Positions 7,859 to 14,200 of a DNA stretch of 14,200 bases are shown one piece after another (position 1 is the stretch's first letter; each line of letters begins with the position of its first letter). Both the position numbers and the translations under genes were made by a program. The notes beneath the pieces were generated by a model. It saw nothing but the letters and a program-made list of their open reading frames with translations, was not told the DNA's origin and ran no database searches. This stretch comes from Acidobacteriota bacterium (lineage in GTDB: Bacteria; Acidobacteriota; Blastocatellia; RBC074), in assembly GCA_013140935.1 (NCBI GenBank), contig JABFSD010000081.1:1-14200 (forward strand), in the 5' to 3' direction.

Positions 7859-8653
7859 ATGTTTGTTGATTCTCACGCTCATCTCGACACGCCCAACTAC
7901 GACGCCGACCGCGCCGCAGTCATCGCCCGCGCGCAAGCCGCAGGCGTCGAACTCTTTCTCGAAATCGCAGGCAGCGATATAGGTGAAGGCTCTTTACCGA
8001 AAGGATTGAAGCTCGCCGAAGATCACGAGTTTATTTACGCCGCTGTCGGTTTGCATCCGCACGAAGCCAGTTTGTTTAACGACGAACTCGAAGTCACGCT
8101 TATCAACGCCGCACGTCATGCGAAAGTGATTGGCTGGGGCGAGATTGGGTTGGATTACCATTACGACCACAGCCCGCGCGCAGTGCAACGCGACGTATTC
8201 GCGCGGCAGTTGGAACTGGCGTTGAATGAAAAGCTGCCCGCGATCATTCATACACGCGAAGCTGATGACGACACGATTGCGATTCTGCAAAAGCATTGGG
8301 CTGACAAAGGCGGCAGCGAAATCGGCGGCATCATTCATTGTTTTACCGGTACGCAAGCGTTGGCCGATGCGGCGTTGGCGATGGGCTTTCACATTTCGTT
8401 TTCGGGCGTAGTTACATTCAAAGCAGCAGAGGAATTGCGCGCCGTCGCACGCACCGTGCCGATGGAACGGCTGTTGATCGAAACCGATTGCCCCTTTCTC
8501 GCGCCCGTGCCTCATCGCGGCAAACGCAACGAACCCGCCTTTGTCGTCGAAACCGCGAAACAACTCGCAGCCTTGCGTGGCTTATCGGTCGAAGCCATCG
8601 CGCAAGTTACGACCGCGAATTTCAAACGGCTTTTCGGTCTGGCGACCAACTGA
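7859..8653 (+). CDS. tatD: TatD-family metal-dependent hydrolase
   Basis: This is a 264-residue TIM-barrel hydrolase of the TatD/YcfH family; members act as metal-dependent DNases or 3'-5' exonucleases in the cytosol. All expected metal ligands are present: H6 and H8 in DSHAHLD, E95 in GWGEIGLDY, H131 in IIHTREA, H160 in GIIHCFTG and D210 in LIETDCPFLAP. The length is typical. The gene starts 9 nt after the preceding cassette gene and has no recognisable Shine-Dalgarno sequence, which suggests translational coupling. In many bacteria it directly follows the MetRS gene, so the two genes between them here look inserted. The family is certain; the exact substrate is not. Confidence 0.95.
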   Translation: MFVDSHAHLDTPNYDADRAAVIARAQAAGVELFLEIAGSDIGEGSLPKGLKLAEDHEFIYAAVGLHPHEASLFNDELEVTLINAARHAKVIGWGEIGLDYHYDHSPRAVQRDVFARQLELALNEKLPAIIHTREADDDTIAILQKHWADKGGSEIGGIIHCFTGTQALADAALAMGFHISFSGVVTFKAAEELRAVARTVPMERLLIETDCPFLAPVPHRGKRNEPAFVVETAKQLAALRGLSVEAIAQVTTANFKRLFGLATN

Positions 8654-8660
8654 CGATTGG

Positions 8661-8704
8661 CAAAATGACAAGCGCACTCGCGGGATTCGCAAATTGACAA
8701 GCGC
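8661..8704. repeat. Pair of 15-nt direct repeats upstream of yajQ
   Basis: CAAAATGACAAGCGC (8661-8675) recurs as CAAATTGACAAGCGC (8690-8704). They match at 14 of 15 positions with starts 29 nt apart. The second copy contains a consensus TTGACA. A second tandem pair in the same spacer, GATTGCTTGGAG (8799-8810) and GATTGCTTAGAG (8814-8825), matches at 11 of 12. Repeats of this kind can be operator sites or products of local duplication. The roughly 180-bp spacer holds no convincing gene. Confidence 0.45.
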
Positions 8705-8723
8705 GCAAGGGCAAGGGTAAAAG
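8694..8723 (+). promoter_or_regulatory. Possible sigma-70 promoter for yajQ
   Basis: A perfect -35 TTGACA (8694-8699) is followed after 18 nt by TAAAAG (8718-8723), a 4-of-6 match to TATAAT. It lies about 110 bp before the yajQ start, in the largest gene-free gap of this half of the window, where a new transcription unit is plausible. The weak -10 box makes this tentative. Confidence 0.3.
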
Positions 8724-8835
8724 ACCGGCTGCCTCAAGACACAGCATTTATTCAAATAATACACGGGACAAAATGAAGGCCGCTTGGCACGGCGCACTGA
8801 TTGCTTGGAGAAGGATTGCTTAGAGTTAGAAAATT

Positions 8836-9336
8836 ATGGCGCAACAAAACAGTTTCGATATTTATTCAGAGATTGACCACGCCGAAGTCGTGAACGCCGT
8901 CAATCAGGCGATGAAAGAAGTGCAAACGCGCATCGATTTCAAAGACAGCAAGAGCAACATCGAAATCGAAGGTCAGGCGGCGCTCGTGCTGACTTCGGAA
9001 GATGAATACAAGTTGCGCAGCCTGACCGACATCCTGCAAACGAAACTCATCAAGCGCAATGTGCCGCTCAAAGGGCTGACTTACGAAAAGATCGAAGCGG
9101 CGGCGGGCAGTACGGTGCGCCAACGCATTACGCTGCAACAAGGCATTCCGCAAGAGAAAGCAAAAGAAATCGTCCGCTTCATTAAAGACGGCAAGTTCAA
9201 AGTGCAGGCTTCGATTCAAGGCGACTTGGTGCGCGTGTCGGGCAAAGACCGCGACACTTTGCAGGACGTAATCGGCAAGTTGCGCGCACAGGATTTTGGC
9301 GTAGACGTGCAGTTCGGCAACTACCGTTCAAATTAA
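8836..9336 (+). CDS. yajQ: YajQ-family nucleotide (c-di-GMP)-binding protein
   Basis: This small cytosolic protein of 166 residues has two ferredoxin-like halves typical of YajQ (UPF0234). The signatures are clear: NSFDIYSEIDHAEVVNAVNQ at the start, then EVQTRIDFKDS, LLKR-like LIKRNVPL, LQQGIPQEKAKEIVRFIKDG, KVQASIQGDLVRVSGKDRD and the terminal QFGNYRSN. Family knowledge: a Xanthomonas member binds cyclic di-GMP and helps control transcription, and others bind nucleotides or tRNA. The role here cannot be read from sequence. The start is supported by the conserved N-terminus; the ribosome site is weak. The next gene begins 11 nt downstream, so the two are probably co-transcribed. Confidence 0.95.
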   Translation: MAQQNSFDIYSEIDHAEVVNAVNQAMKEVQTRIDFKDSKSNIEIEGQAALVLTSEDEYKLRSLTDILQTKLIKRNVPLKGLTYEKIEAAAGSTVRQRITLQQGIPQEKAKEIVRFIKDGKFKVQASIQGDLVRVSGKDRDTLQDVIGKLRAQDFGVDVQFGNYRSN

Positions 9337-9347
9337 ATTTCATTTCG

Positions 9348-10382
9348 ATGAGTACTTTCGATACGTTAAAAAGTGTGATGGCTGCGCCCTCAGCGGTGCG
9401 CGCCAAAATCACGGCCCAGCAAATCTTTCGTTTGATCGAAAACGAGATGGCGGCGGTCGAGACTGAGTTCGAGCGGCAGTCGCGTTCGAACGTACAAATC
9501 GTGCGGCACATCGGCAGGTACTTGCATCAGACCGGCGGCAAGCGCGTCAGACCTGCTCTGTTGATTCTCGCGGCAAAAATCTTCGGCGAAGAGATCAACG
9601 AACCTGTGATCGAGATGGCGACGGTGATGGAATTTTTGCATACGGCGACGCTCGTCCACGACGACATCATTGACGGAGCCGAAACGCGGCGCGGCCATCG
9701 CACCGTCGCTACGGAATGGGGCAATCACACCGCTGTGCTGATGGGCGATTGGTTTTATATGTCGGCTTATGAAACCGCGCTGCATCAACGCAATCTAGAA
9801 ATTCTGGAAGTGCTGACCGAGACTACGCGATTGATGACCGAAGGCGAGTTGATTCAACTCACGCTGCTCGGCAACTTGCATATCACAGAAGAAGAACACT
9901 TCGATATTTTGCGGCGCAAGACGGCTTATCTCTTCAGCGCCAGTTGTCGGATGGGCGGCATTCTGCGCGGCGCAAGCGACATCGAACGCATGGCGCTCAG
10001 TGATTACGGCCTGCACATCGGCATCGCCTTTCAACTCGTAGACGACCTGCTCGATTTCACTTCGAATCAGGAAAAACTCGGCAAGCCTGCGCTCAGTGAC
10101 TTGCGTGAAGGCAAAGTTACGTTGCCCTTGATTCGGTTGCTGAAAAAACATCCGCAATATGTGGCGCTCGCTGAAGAAGCGATGAACGAAGCGCCGGAGC
10201 GTGATGAAAAAGCCCGTGCCATTTTACGGCTGCTCGAAAAACACGGCGAACTCGAAATCGCGCGACAAGAAGCCATCTCTCATGTGCAAAGCGCACAGAC
10301 GGCGCTTTCCGTCCTGCCCAACAGCGTCTATCGCCGCGCCTTGTCGGATGTCGCGCAATTTATCGTCGAGCGAGACCGTTAA
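9348..10382 (+). CDS. Long-chain polyprenyl diphosphate synthase (IspB/HepT type)
   Basis: This is a trans-isoprenyl diphosphate synthase of 344 residues that extends FPP or GGPP with isopentenyl diphosphate to make a long-chain carrier, as used for quinone side chains. GGKRVRP (63-69) binds substrate. The first Asp-rich motif is DDIID (105-109, in LVHDDIIDGAETRRG) and the second is DDLLD (232-236). Residue A100, five before the first motif, is small; in this family that favours long products. The start at 9348 lacks a clear ribosome site, and a Met at residue 11 is an alternative. It follows yajQ by 11 nt. The enzyme class is certain; the chain length (C35-C50) is inference, so no symbol is given. 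Confidence 0.94.
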   Translation: MSTFDTLKSVMAAPSAVRAKITAQQIFRLIENEMAAVETEFERQSRSNVQIVRHIGRYLHQTGGKRVRPALLILAAKIFGEEINEPVIEMATVMEFLHTATLVHDDIIDGAETRRGHRTVATEWGNHTAVLMGDWFYMSAYETALHQRNLEILEVLTETTRLMTEGELIQLTLLGNLHITEEEHFDILRRKTAYLFSASCRMGGILRGASDIERMALSDYGLHIGIAFQLVDDLLDFTSNQEKLGKPALSDLREGKVTLPLIRLLKKHPQYVALAEEAMNEAPERDEKARAILRLLEKHGELEIARQEAISHVQSAQTALSVLPNSVYRRALSDVAQFIVERDR

Positions 10383-10511
10383 GCATGTTTTTAATTGCGC
10401 AACTCCTGACCCTGACACATAATGCCTCAGCGTAATTCAAACCCTAAAAATTGAATTTCACCTCCGGCGTAATGCCCACGAATTTACTGATATAGGCGGA
10501 AAAAGCCCGTT
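10383..10511. other. Gene-free spacer with weak stem and possible OMP C-terminal remnant
   Basis: No intact gene is present. AATTCAA (10434-10440) and TTGAATT (10451-10457) could form a weak AT-rich 7-bp stem with a 10-nt loop. On the minus strand, a 21-codon open stretch (about 10508 down to the stop near 10444) reads RAFSAYISKFVGITPEVKF, then NF and a stop. It ends in an aromatic like an outer-membrane beta-barrel C-terminus. It has no start and may be a decayed gene end or chance. Confidence 0.3.
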
Positions 10512-11270
10512 ATGGAAAACACAGCGCTCGCTACGATGCAACGTTCGCTGGACGAAGCACGCGAAGCAAAACGCAAAATCCAAACCCGTTTACTGGAAAT
10601 TGATGCTGAAGCTGCCACCTTGCGCGCGCAGCTTTCCACTTTCGATTTCATCATCGAACAAACCGAAGGAGCCGTGCGCCGCATGCTGTTCCCAGCGGAA
10701 GCTGCGGGTGAACGACCTTTGCCGCCGACCGTGACGCCGCCGAGCATGCCTACGCCGCCGATGACGCCCGACCAGAATCCGTTTGCGCATCGGCTGAATG
10801 CACATTTCGAGAGCGCGCCGTTGTTTCAACAATCTATGCAACAGGCCATTGGTCAACAATCCAATGGCTATGCACCGGCTCATTATCAAGCGTCGGGGGC
10901 TGCGTCTTACGTGCCGAGTTATCCGCCGCCGCCGGGTTACGCGAACGGATTCCATAACAGCGAATTGCAACCGCCCGACATCGAAGCCGCTGTCGCCGAA
11001 ATCACCAGCAAAGAGAAAAACGGCAACGTACGCTTCAATGACTTTCGCATTCCGCAAGCCGCGACCATCGTCTTGCGCGAAGCGCCCGGCCCCTTGCATG
11101 TCAGCGAAATCTACCGCCGCATGGCCGAAGGCGGTTTCGAGTTTCGCGGGCAACACCAGCTCATCACGCTGGCGGTTTCACTGAGCCGCAGCAAACGCTT
11201 CCGCAAAGTCGCACCGGGCACGTTCGATCTCAATCCGGCCTATCAACAACCCGCCGGACAAGTGGCTTGA
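10512..11270 (+). CDS. Coiled-coil protein with C-terminal HARE-HTH-like winged helix
   Basis: This encodes a 252-residue protein in three parts. Residues 5-57 form a charged heptad-like coiled coil (ARE..RKIQTRLLEIDAEAATLRAQL). Residues 61-175 are a low-complexity linker rich in Pro, Gln, Tyr and Ala. Residues about 181-243 look like a HARE-HTH winged helix (PF05066 type): AATIVLREAPGPLHVSEIYR, then EFRGQHQLITLAVSLSRS and the closing FRKVAPGTFDLN. HARE-HTH domains occur in RNA polymerase delta, restriction enzymes and chromatin proteins. A dimeric DNA- or polymerase-binding protein is therefore likely, with the linker as a tether. The ribosome site is modest (AGGCGGA, about 10 nt upstream). 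It lies 26 bp before the antitoxin gene and may share its transcript. Its role is unknown. Confidence 0.8.
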   Translation: MENTALATMQRSLDEAREAKRKIQTRLLEIDAEAATLRAQLSTFDFIIEQTEGAVRRMLFPAEAAGERPLPPTVTPPSMPTPPMTPDQNPFAHRLNAHFESAPLFQQSMQQAIGQQSNGYAPAHYQASGAASYVPSYPPPPGYANGFHNSELQPPDIEAAVAEITSKEKNGNVRFNDFRIPQAATIVLREAPGPLHVSEIYRRMAEGGFEFRGQHQLITLAVSLSRSKRFRKVAPGTFDLNPAYQQPAGQVA

Positions 11271-11296
11271 AATGAATCTTACTGAAAGGAGTTCAA

Positions 11297-11734
11297 ATGC
11301 TAGCCTGCCAGAATGTCGCTAATTACTTTCTCTCCCAAGTTGACGAAGAAGCCGGAGATTTGATCTCTAACCTCAAGCTGCAAAAGTTAGTTTATTACGC
11401 GCAAGGTTTTCACTTGGCGATGTACGATCAGCCTTTGTTTCCCGAAGCCATCGAAGCCTGGGGGCACGGGCCAGTCGTGCCGACGCTTTATCAATCATTC
11501 AAGGCTTATGGCTCTCAACCGTTGCCCTGCCCGGTTGATCTGGATTTTTCTATTTACAGCCCTGAGACGAAAGAATTGCTGGACGAGGTTTATAGCGTTT
11601 ACGGTCAGTTCTCTGCCTGGAAGTTGCGGAATATGACGCACGAAGAACCGCCGTGGAAAAATACGAAACTCTCTGAAGTCATCAGCCATGACTCAATGAG
11701 AGATTATTTCAAAACGTTATTGGTTCATGCCTAA
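11297..11734 (+). CDS. Panacea/DUF4065 (SocA-like) antitoxin
   Basis: This encodes 145 residues that match the Panacea (DUF4065, SocA/GepA-like) domain over nearly full length. The family core is clear: SNLKLQKLVYYAQGFHLAMY (about 25-44), then LFPEAIEAWGHGPVVPTLY (about 47-65), and a late SAWKLRNMTHEEPPW segment (about 106-120). Family knowledge: Panacea proteins neutralise varied toxins by direct binding, and Caulobacter SocA acts as a ClpXP adaptor that delivers its toxin. The ribosome site is strong (AAAGGAG, 11285-11291, 5-nt spacing). The stop overlaps the next start as ATGCCTAA, an 8-nt overlap typical of antitoxin-toxin operons. Any autoregulation must use the short 26-bp leader or sequence inside the preceding gene. 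Confidence 0.9.
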   Translation: MLACQNVANYFLSQVDEEAGDLISNLKLQKLVYYAQGFHLAMYDQPLFPEAIEAWGHGPVVPTLYQSFKAYGSQPLPCPVDLDFSIYSPETKELLDEVYSVYGQFSAWKLRNMTHEEPPWKNTKLSEVISHDSMRDYFKTLLVHA

Positions 11735-12143
11735 ACATCTAAAATCCAAAGGTCTGGCTCACCAGGGGAAACGGATTCTGGCGCACGACGTTGACGAGCC
11801 GAACCACGATCAAAAGTGTCCCGTCTTTTCTTTTGAACACTTGCAATCCGCTTATTGCATCACCAACTGCACTTCAGATGAGAGAGCCGCCTTCACCGAA
11901 CGGATGCGGCTGTTGAGCCAGTTGACCTGGGCGCAAATCAAATGCCTGCCCAAACACGGATTAGGCTTTGAGAAAATCGCTCAGCACGCCATTCAGACTG
12001 GTATCCCATCCCATATCACGGCAGACGTAGCTCTCATTGCCTTCAGGTTTTTCGGTAAAGCTCCGATGGTAGGCTATCGAGACAGACGAATTTTTCACAT
12101 CCTCTGGTTTGACCGCGATTTCACCTTGTACGATCACGGCTGA
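11727..12143 (+). CDS. Putative toxin partner of the Panacea antitoxin, unknown family
   Basis: This encodes 138 residues with a start inside the end of the antitoxin gene (8-nt overlap) and no strong ribosome site of its own, so it is probably translated by coupling. I do not recognise a named toxin fold. The N-terminus is basic ([16 protein letters not shown]). Next comes [13 protein letters not shown], a helical [20 protein letters not shown] segment with a LGFEKI continuation, and a C-terminal strand-rich part: [16 protein letters not shown], then [18 protein letters not shown]. The final alternating strands, with R and Y/H residues near the end, recall small RNase toxins of the RelE fold in general layout only. 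No Fic, RelA/SpoT or TM-depolariser signature is visible. Being a toxin is inferred from partnership, size and overlap. Confidence 0.72.
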   Translation: MPKHLKSKGLAHQGKRILAHDVDEPNHDQKCPVFSFEHLQSAYCITNCTSDERAAFTERMRLLSQLTWAQIKCLPKHGLGFEKIAQHAIQTGIPSHITADVALIAFRFFGKAPMVGYRDRRIFHILWFDRDFTLYDHG

Positions 12144-12159
12144 CCGAAGACGAAGCAAT

Positions 12160-13137
12160 ATGAAAGCAATGATCCTTGCTGCGGGTTTCGGCACGCGCCT
12201 TTGGCCGCTGACGATTGGCCGCACCAAACCTGCCGTACCTTTTCTCAACCGTCCGCTCATCGGTTTCACGATTGATTATCTGCGGCGGCACGGCATCAAC
12301 GACATTCTCATCAATCTGCATCACGAACCCGAATCAGTGCGCGCACAAATCGGCGACGGTTCGCGCTTCGGCGTGCGCATTACTTACGCCGTTGAGCATC
12401 CTGAAATTTTAGGTACGTCAGGCGCGCTCGATAACGTGCGCGAACTGTTGAGCGACGAAACCTTCTTTGTCGTGAACGGCAAGATCATCACGGATATTGA
12501 TTTGAAGGCTGCGCTCAAAAGCCATCGTGATCGTCACGCGCTGGCAACCCTGGTATTGCGCAACAACCACGCGCGCGAACATTTCCGCGAAGTGCATCTG
12601 ACTGAACAAGGCCGCATTGATCGTTTCGGCGAATTCCCGACACCACAAACCTCGCACTCGCCGTTGATGTTTACTGGGATTCATATTCTCGAACCCGCAA
12701 TCTTTGATTACATCCCGCGCGGCGTCGCGTCTGATTCGGTGAAAGACGTTTATCCGAAAGCAATGGCCGAAGGGAAAGCCGTGATGGGCTATGTCGCTGA
12801 AGACAGCGCGTCGTGGTACGAGTTGAGTACGCTCGAACGTTATTGGGCGATCAGCGCGGAGTTCATGCGACGCGAAGGGCAAACGATGACGATGGATCAA
12901 GACAGTCAGATTGATCCGAGTTCGACAGTGCGCAATTCGATTTTATGGAAGCGCGTAGATGTCAGAGCCGCCGCTCGCGTCACTGATTGCGTCATCGGCG
13001 ATGACGTAGTGATTCCCGCAGGCGCGAAATATCATCGCTCCGTGATCGTGCGCGCAGCCATTACGGCTGACGCTCCGCCACCTGAAAAAGCCAACGCAGG
13101 CAAAGTGCAAGGCGAGAATCTTGTCGTGCCATTTTGA
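12160..13137 (+). CDS. NDP-sugar pyrophosphorylase (MurU-like) with beta-helix tail
   Basis: This is a sugar-1-phosphate nucleotidyltransferase of 325 residues. The ATG at 12160 is chosen because the family begins right there ([18 protein letters not shown]); an in-frame ATG at 12109 would overlap the toxin gene. Further motifs are [12 protein letters not shown] (about 22-33) and LGTSGAL (84-90). At the usual metal-binding NGD the sequence is NGK (K108), followed by TDIDL (D112, D114), which may supply the metal ligand. From about residue 268 a hexapeptide-like left-handed beta-helix tail follows ([31 protein letters not shown]). MurU of Pseudomonas is shorter and lacks such a tail. The next gene encodes an AmgK-like kinase, so activation of MurNAc-1-P or another sugar phosphate is likely. 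The substrate is not provable here. Confidence 0.85.
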   Translation: MKAMILAAGFGTRLWPLTIGRTKPAVPFLNRPLIGFTIDYLRRHGINDILINLHHEPESVRAQIGDGSRFGVRITYAVEHPEILGTSGALDNVRELLSDETFFVVNGKIITDIDLKAALKSHRDRHALATLVLRNNHAREHFREVHLTEQGRIDRFGEFPTPQTSHSPLMFTGIHILEPAIFDYIPRGVASDSVKDVYPKAMAEGKAVMGYVAEDSASWYELSTLERYWAISAEFMRREGQTMTMDQDSQIDPSSTVRNSILWKRVDVRAAARVTDCVIGDDVVIPAGAKYHRSVIVRAAITADAPPPEKANAGKVQGENLVVPF

Positions 13138-13199
13138 GAGTGTTAGCATCCCGGCTTTCGAGATACACGGCATCCCGCCCACAAGCCTGACGAGAATTT

Positions 13200-14200
13200 A
13201 TGACTACACCAGCAAACAACAGCGGAGACTTAGGTGAAAAGCGCGTGCGCAATTTCGCCGCGCGGCATTTCGGCATTTCGCCCGAAGAAGTGAACATCGC
13301 GGGACTGACGCCGGACGCTTCTACGCGCAAGTATTACCGCATCGCCAATCGCTCGCGCACTGAAGAGAGTTACATCGTCAGTCTTTATCCCGCGCCGTTC
13401 AATCCGCACGACAATACGTTCATCAACGTGACTGATCTGTTGCGACAGGCGCATCTGCCCGTACCGCAAATCCTCGCCGTCGCCGGAACCGAAGGCATCA
13501 TCCTGCAAGAAGACCTGGGCGATTACAGCCTCGCCAAATGGACGAGCGAAGCCCTCGCGCGCGGCGATCAGGCCGGAGCCGATGAAATGTTGCGCCAAGC
13601 CATCGAACTCATCGCGCGCATTCAAGCCGCTACGCAACTGGCGAATGATTTGGGTTCGGTCGCCAGCAAGCTCGCCTTTGACGAAGACAAACTCGGCTGG
13701 GAACTCAATTTCTTTTTCGATCATTTCTTCGGCAGCTATCTCAAGTTGCACCTGACTTCGGCGCAGGAATTCGCCATCAAGGCCGACCTGCAAGCCGTCG
13801 CCATCGAACTCGCCAATCGTCCGCGCGTATTGACGCACCGCGATTACCACGCGATGAATTTGATGGTAGACCGCTTCGGTCGCTTGCGCGTCATTGACCA
13901 TCAGGACGCGCGCATGGGCCCTGCGACTTACGACCTCGTACCGCTGCTGGTCGAACGCCGCCTGCAACCCGCCGACGAAGCCTGGGTCGAAGACTGGCAA
14001 CTGTGCTTCCTGCGCGAACGCGCCAAGCTGGGCTTGCCCAAAATTGATCTGGTTGATTTGCGCTATGAATTCAACCTGATGACGATTCAGCGGCTGCTTA
14101 AAGCCATCGGCACGTTCTCTTACCAAACCGGCGTAGCGGGGCGCGGCGAGTATTACGAAAAATATATCAACCCCGCGATTGCGACCGTGTTGCGCGCCAT
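13200..14200 (+). CDS. AmgK-like sugar kinase (APH fold), 3' partial
   Basis: This is a phosphotransferase of the aminoglycoside-kinase fold. 333 codons are visible from the ATG at 13200 and the frame is still open at the window edge. STRKYYRI (41-48) matches the nucleotide-loop region of AmgK-type kinases. [14 protein letters not shown] (99-112) is the hinge. The Brenner-type catalytic loop is [13 protein letters not shown] (D215, N220). The metal-binding loop is [17 protein letters not shown] (D233, D236). Family knowledge: AmgK phosphorylates MurNAc or GlcNAc at C1, and MurU then makes the UDP-sugar, bypassing de novo fosfomycin-sensitive synthesis. The gene follows the nucleotidyltransferase by 62 bp, in the reverse of the Pseudomonas amgK-murU order. 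A visible length near 333 means little is missing. Confidence 0.88.
   Translation, partial: MTTPANNSGDLGEKRVRNFAARHFGISPEEVNIAGLTPDASTRKYYRIANRSRTEESYIVSLYPAPFNPHDNTFINVTDLLRQAHLPVPQILAVAGTEGIILQEDLGDYSLAKWTSEALARGDQAGADEMLRQAIELIARIQAATQLANDLGSVASKLAFDEDKLGWELNFFFDHFFGSYLKLHLTSAQEFAIKADLQAVAIELANRPRVLTHRDYHAMNLMVDRFGRLRVIDHQDARMGPATYDLVPLLVERRLQPADEAWVEDWQLCFLRERAKLGLPKIDLVDLRYEFNLMTIQRLLKAIGTFSYQTGVAGRGEYYEKYINPAIATVLRA

Noticed and set aside
8773..8823. 16-codon ORF (MKAAWHGALIAWRRIA) before yajQ, possible leader peptide
   Set aside because: The ribosome site is weak, no attenuator-like alternative hairpins were seen, and yajQ is not an amino-acid biosynthesis gene.
10383..10457. Intrinsic terminator after the polyprenyl synthase gene
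   Set aside because: The only stem is AT-rich, has a 10-nt loop and is not followed by a T-tract.
13230..14126. 298-codon minus-strand open frame
   Set aside because: It is antisense to the AmgK-like kinase, which has complete catalytic motifs and runs off the window edge.
1..14200. CRISPR array, tRNA, rRNA, insertion sequence or prophage
   Set aside because: No regularly spaced repeats, tRNA-like cloverleaf, rRNA-like stretch, transposase motif or integrase was found on reading the window.

Overview
This window looks like a chromosomal segment from a free-living, moderately GC-rich bacterium. Housekeeping genes were about 57-63% GC in the stretches I counted by hand, with strong use of GCG, CGC, CTG and GAA codons. 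All convincing genes lie on the + strand. Several features would fit Acidobacteriota (Blastocatellia-like): a secreted-type M28 peptidase with a PA-like insert, two GT-C-type membrane proteins, YajQ, a long-chain polyprenyl synthase, and a Thermus-type MetRS zinc knuckle with a fused C-terminal tRNA-binding domain. That assignment is inference from gene content and style, not proof.

Layout. (1) 1-1445: M28 aminopeptidase, 5' end outside the window. (2) 1570-4673: two polytopic membrane proteins of GT-C type, a GT87/DUF2029 glycosyltransferase and a PF10131-like protein. They probably act in envelope glycan or lipid-sugar metabolism. The first appears to have lost its native C-terminus to a 1-nt shift. 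(3) 4725-6749: metG, containing a roughly 290-bp internal patch of foreign-looking codon use. (4) 6807-7849: a lower-GC two-gene membrane cassette between metG and tatD, which are neighbours in many bacteria. Its first gene is split by an in-frame UGA-C and continues in the +1 frame. (5) 7859-10382: tatD, yajQ and a long-chain polyprenyl diphosphate synthase. (6) 10512-12143: an accessory island with a coiled-coil/HARE-HTH-like DNA-binding protein, then a Panacea/DUF4065 antitoxin overlapping by 8 nt a small uncharacterised partner that is probably the toxin. (7) 12160-14200: an NDP-sugar pyrophosphorylase with a beta-helix tail and an AmgK-like sugar kinase running off the right edge. Together they suggest a MurU/AmgK-like route, such as peptidoglycan sugar recycling.

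How the parts fit. Housekeeping and envelope functions form the backbone: translation, quality-control nuclease, isoprenoid carrier synthesis, glycosyl transfer and sugar activation. Two small accessory modules interrupt it. The best candidates for undescribed biology are the metG-tatD membrane pair and the partner of the Panacea antitoxin. No rRNA, tRNA, CRISPR array, IS element or replication origin was seen.
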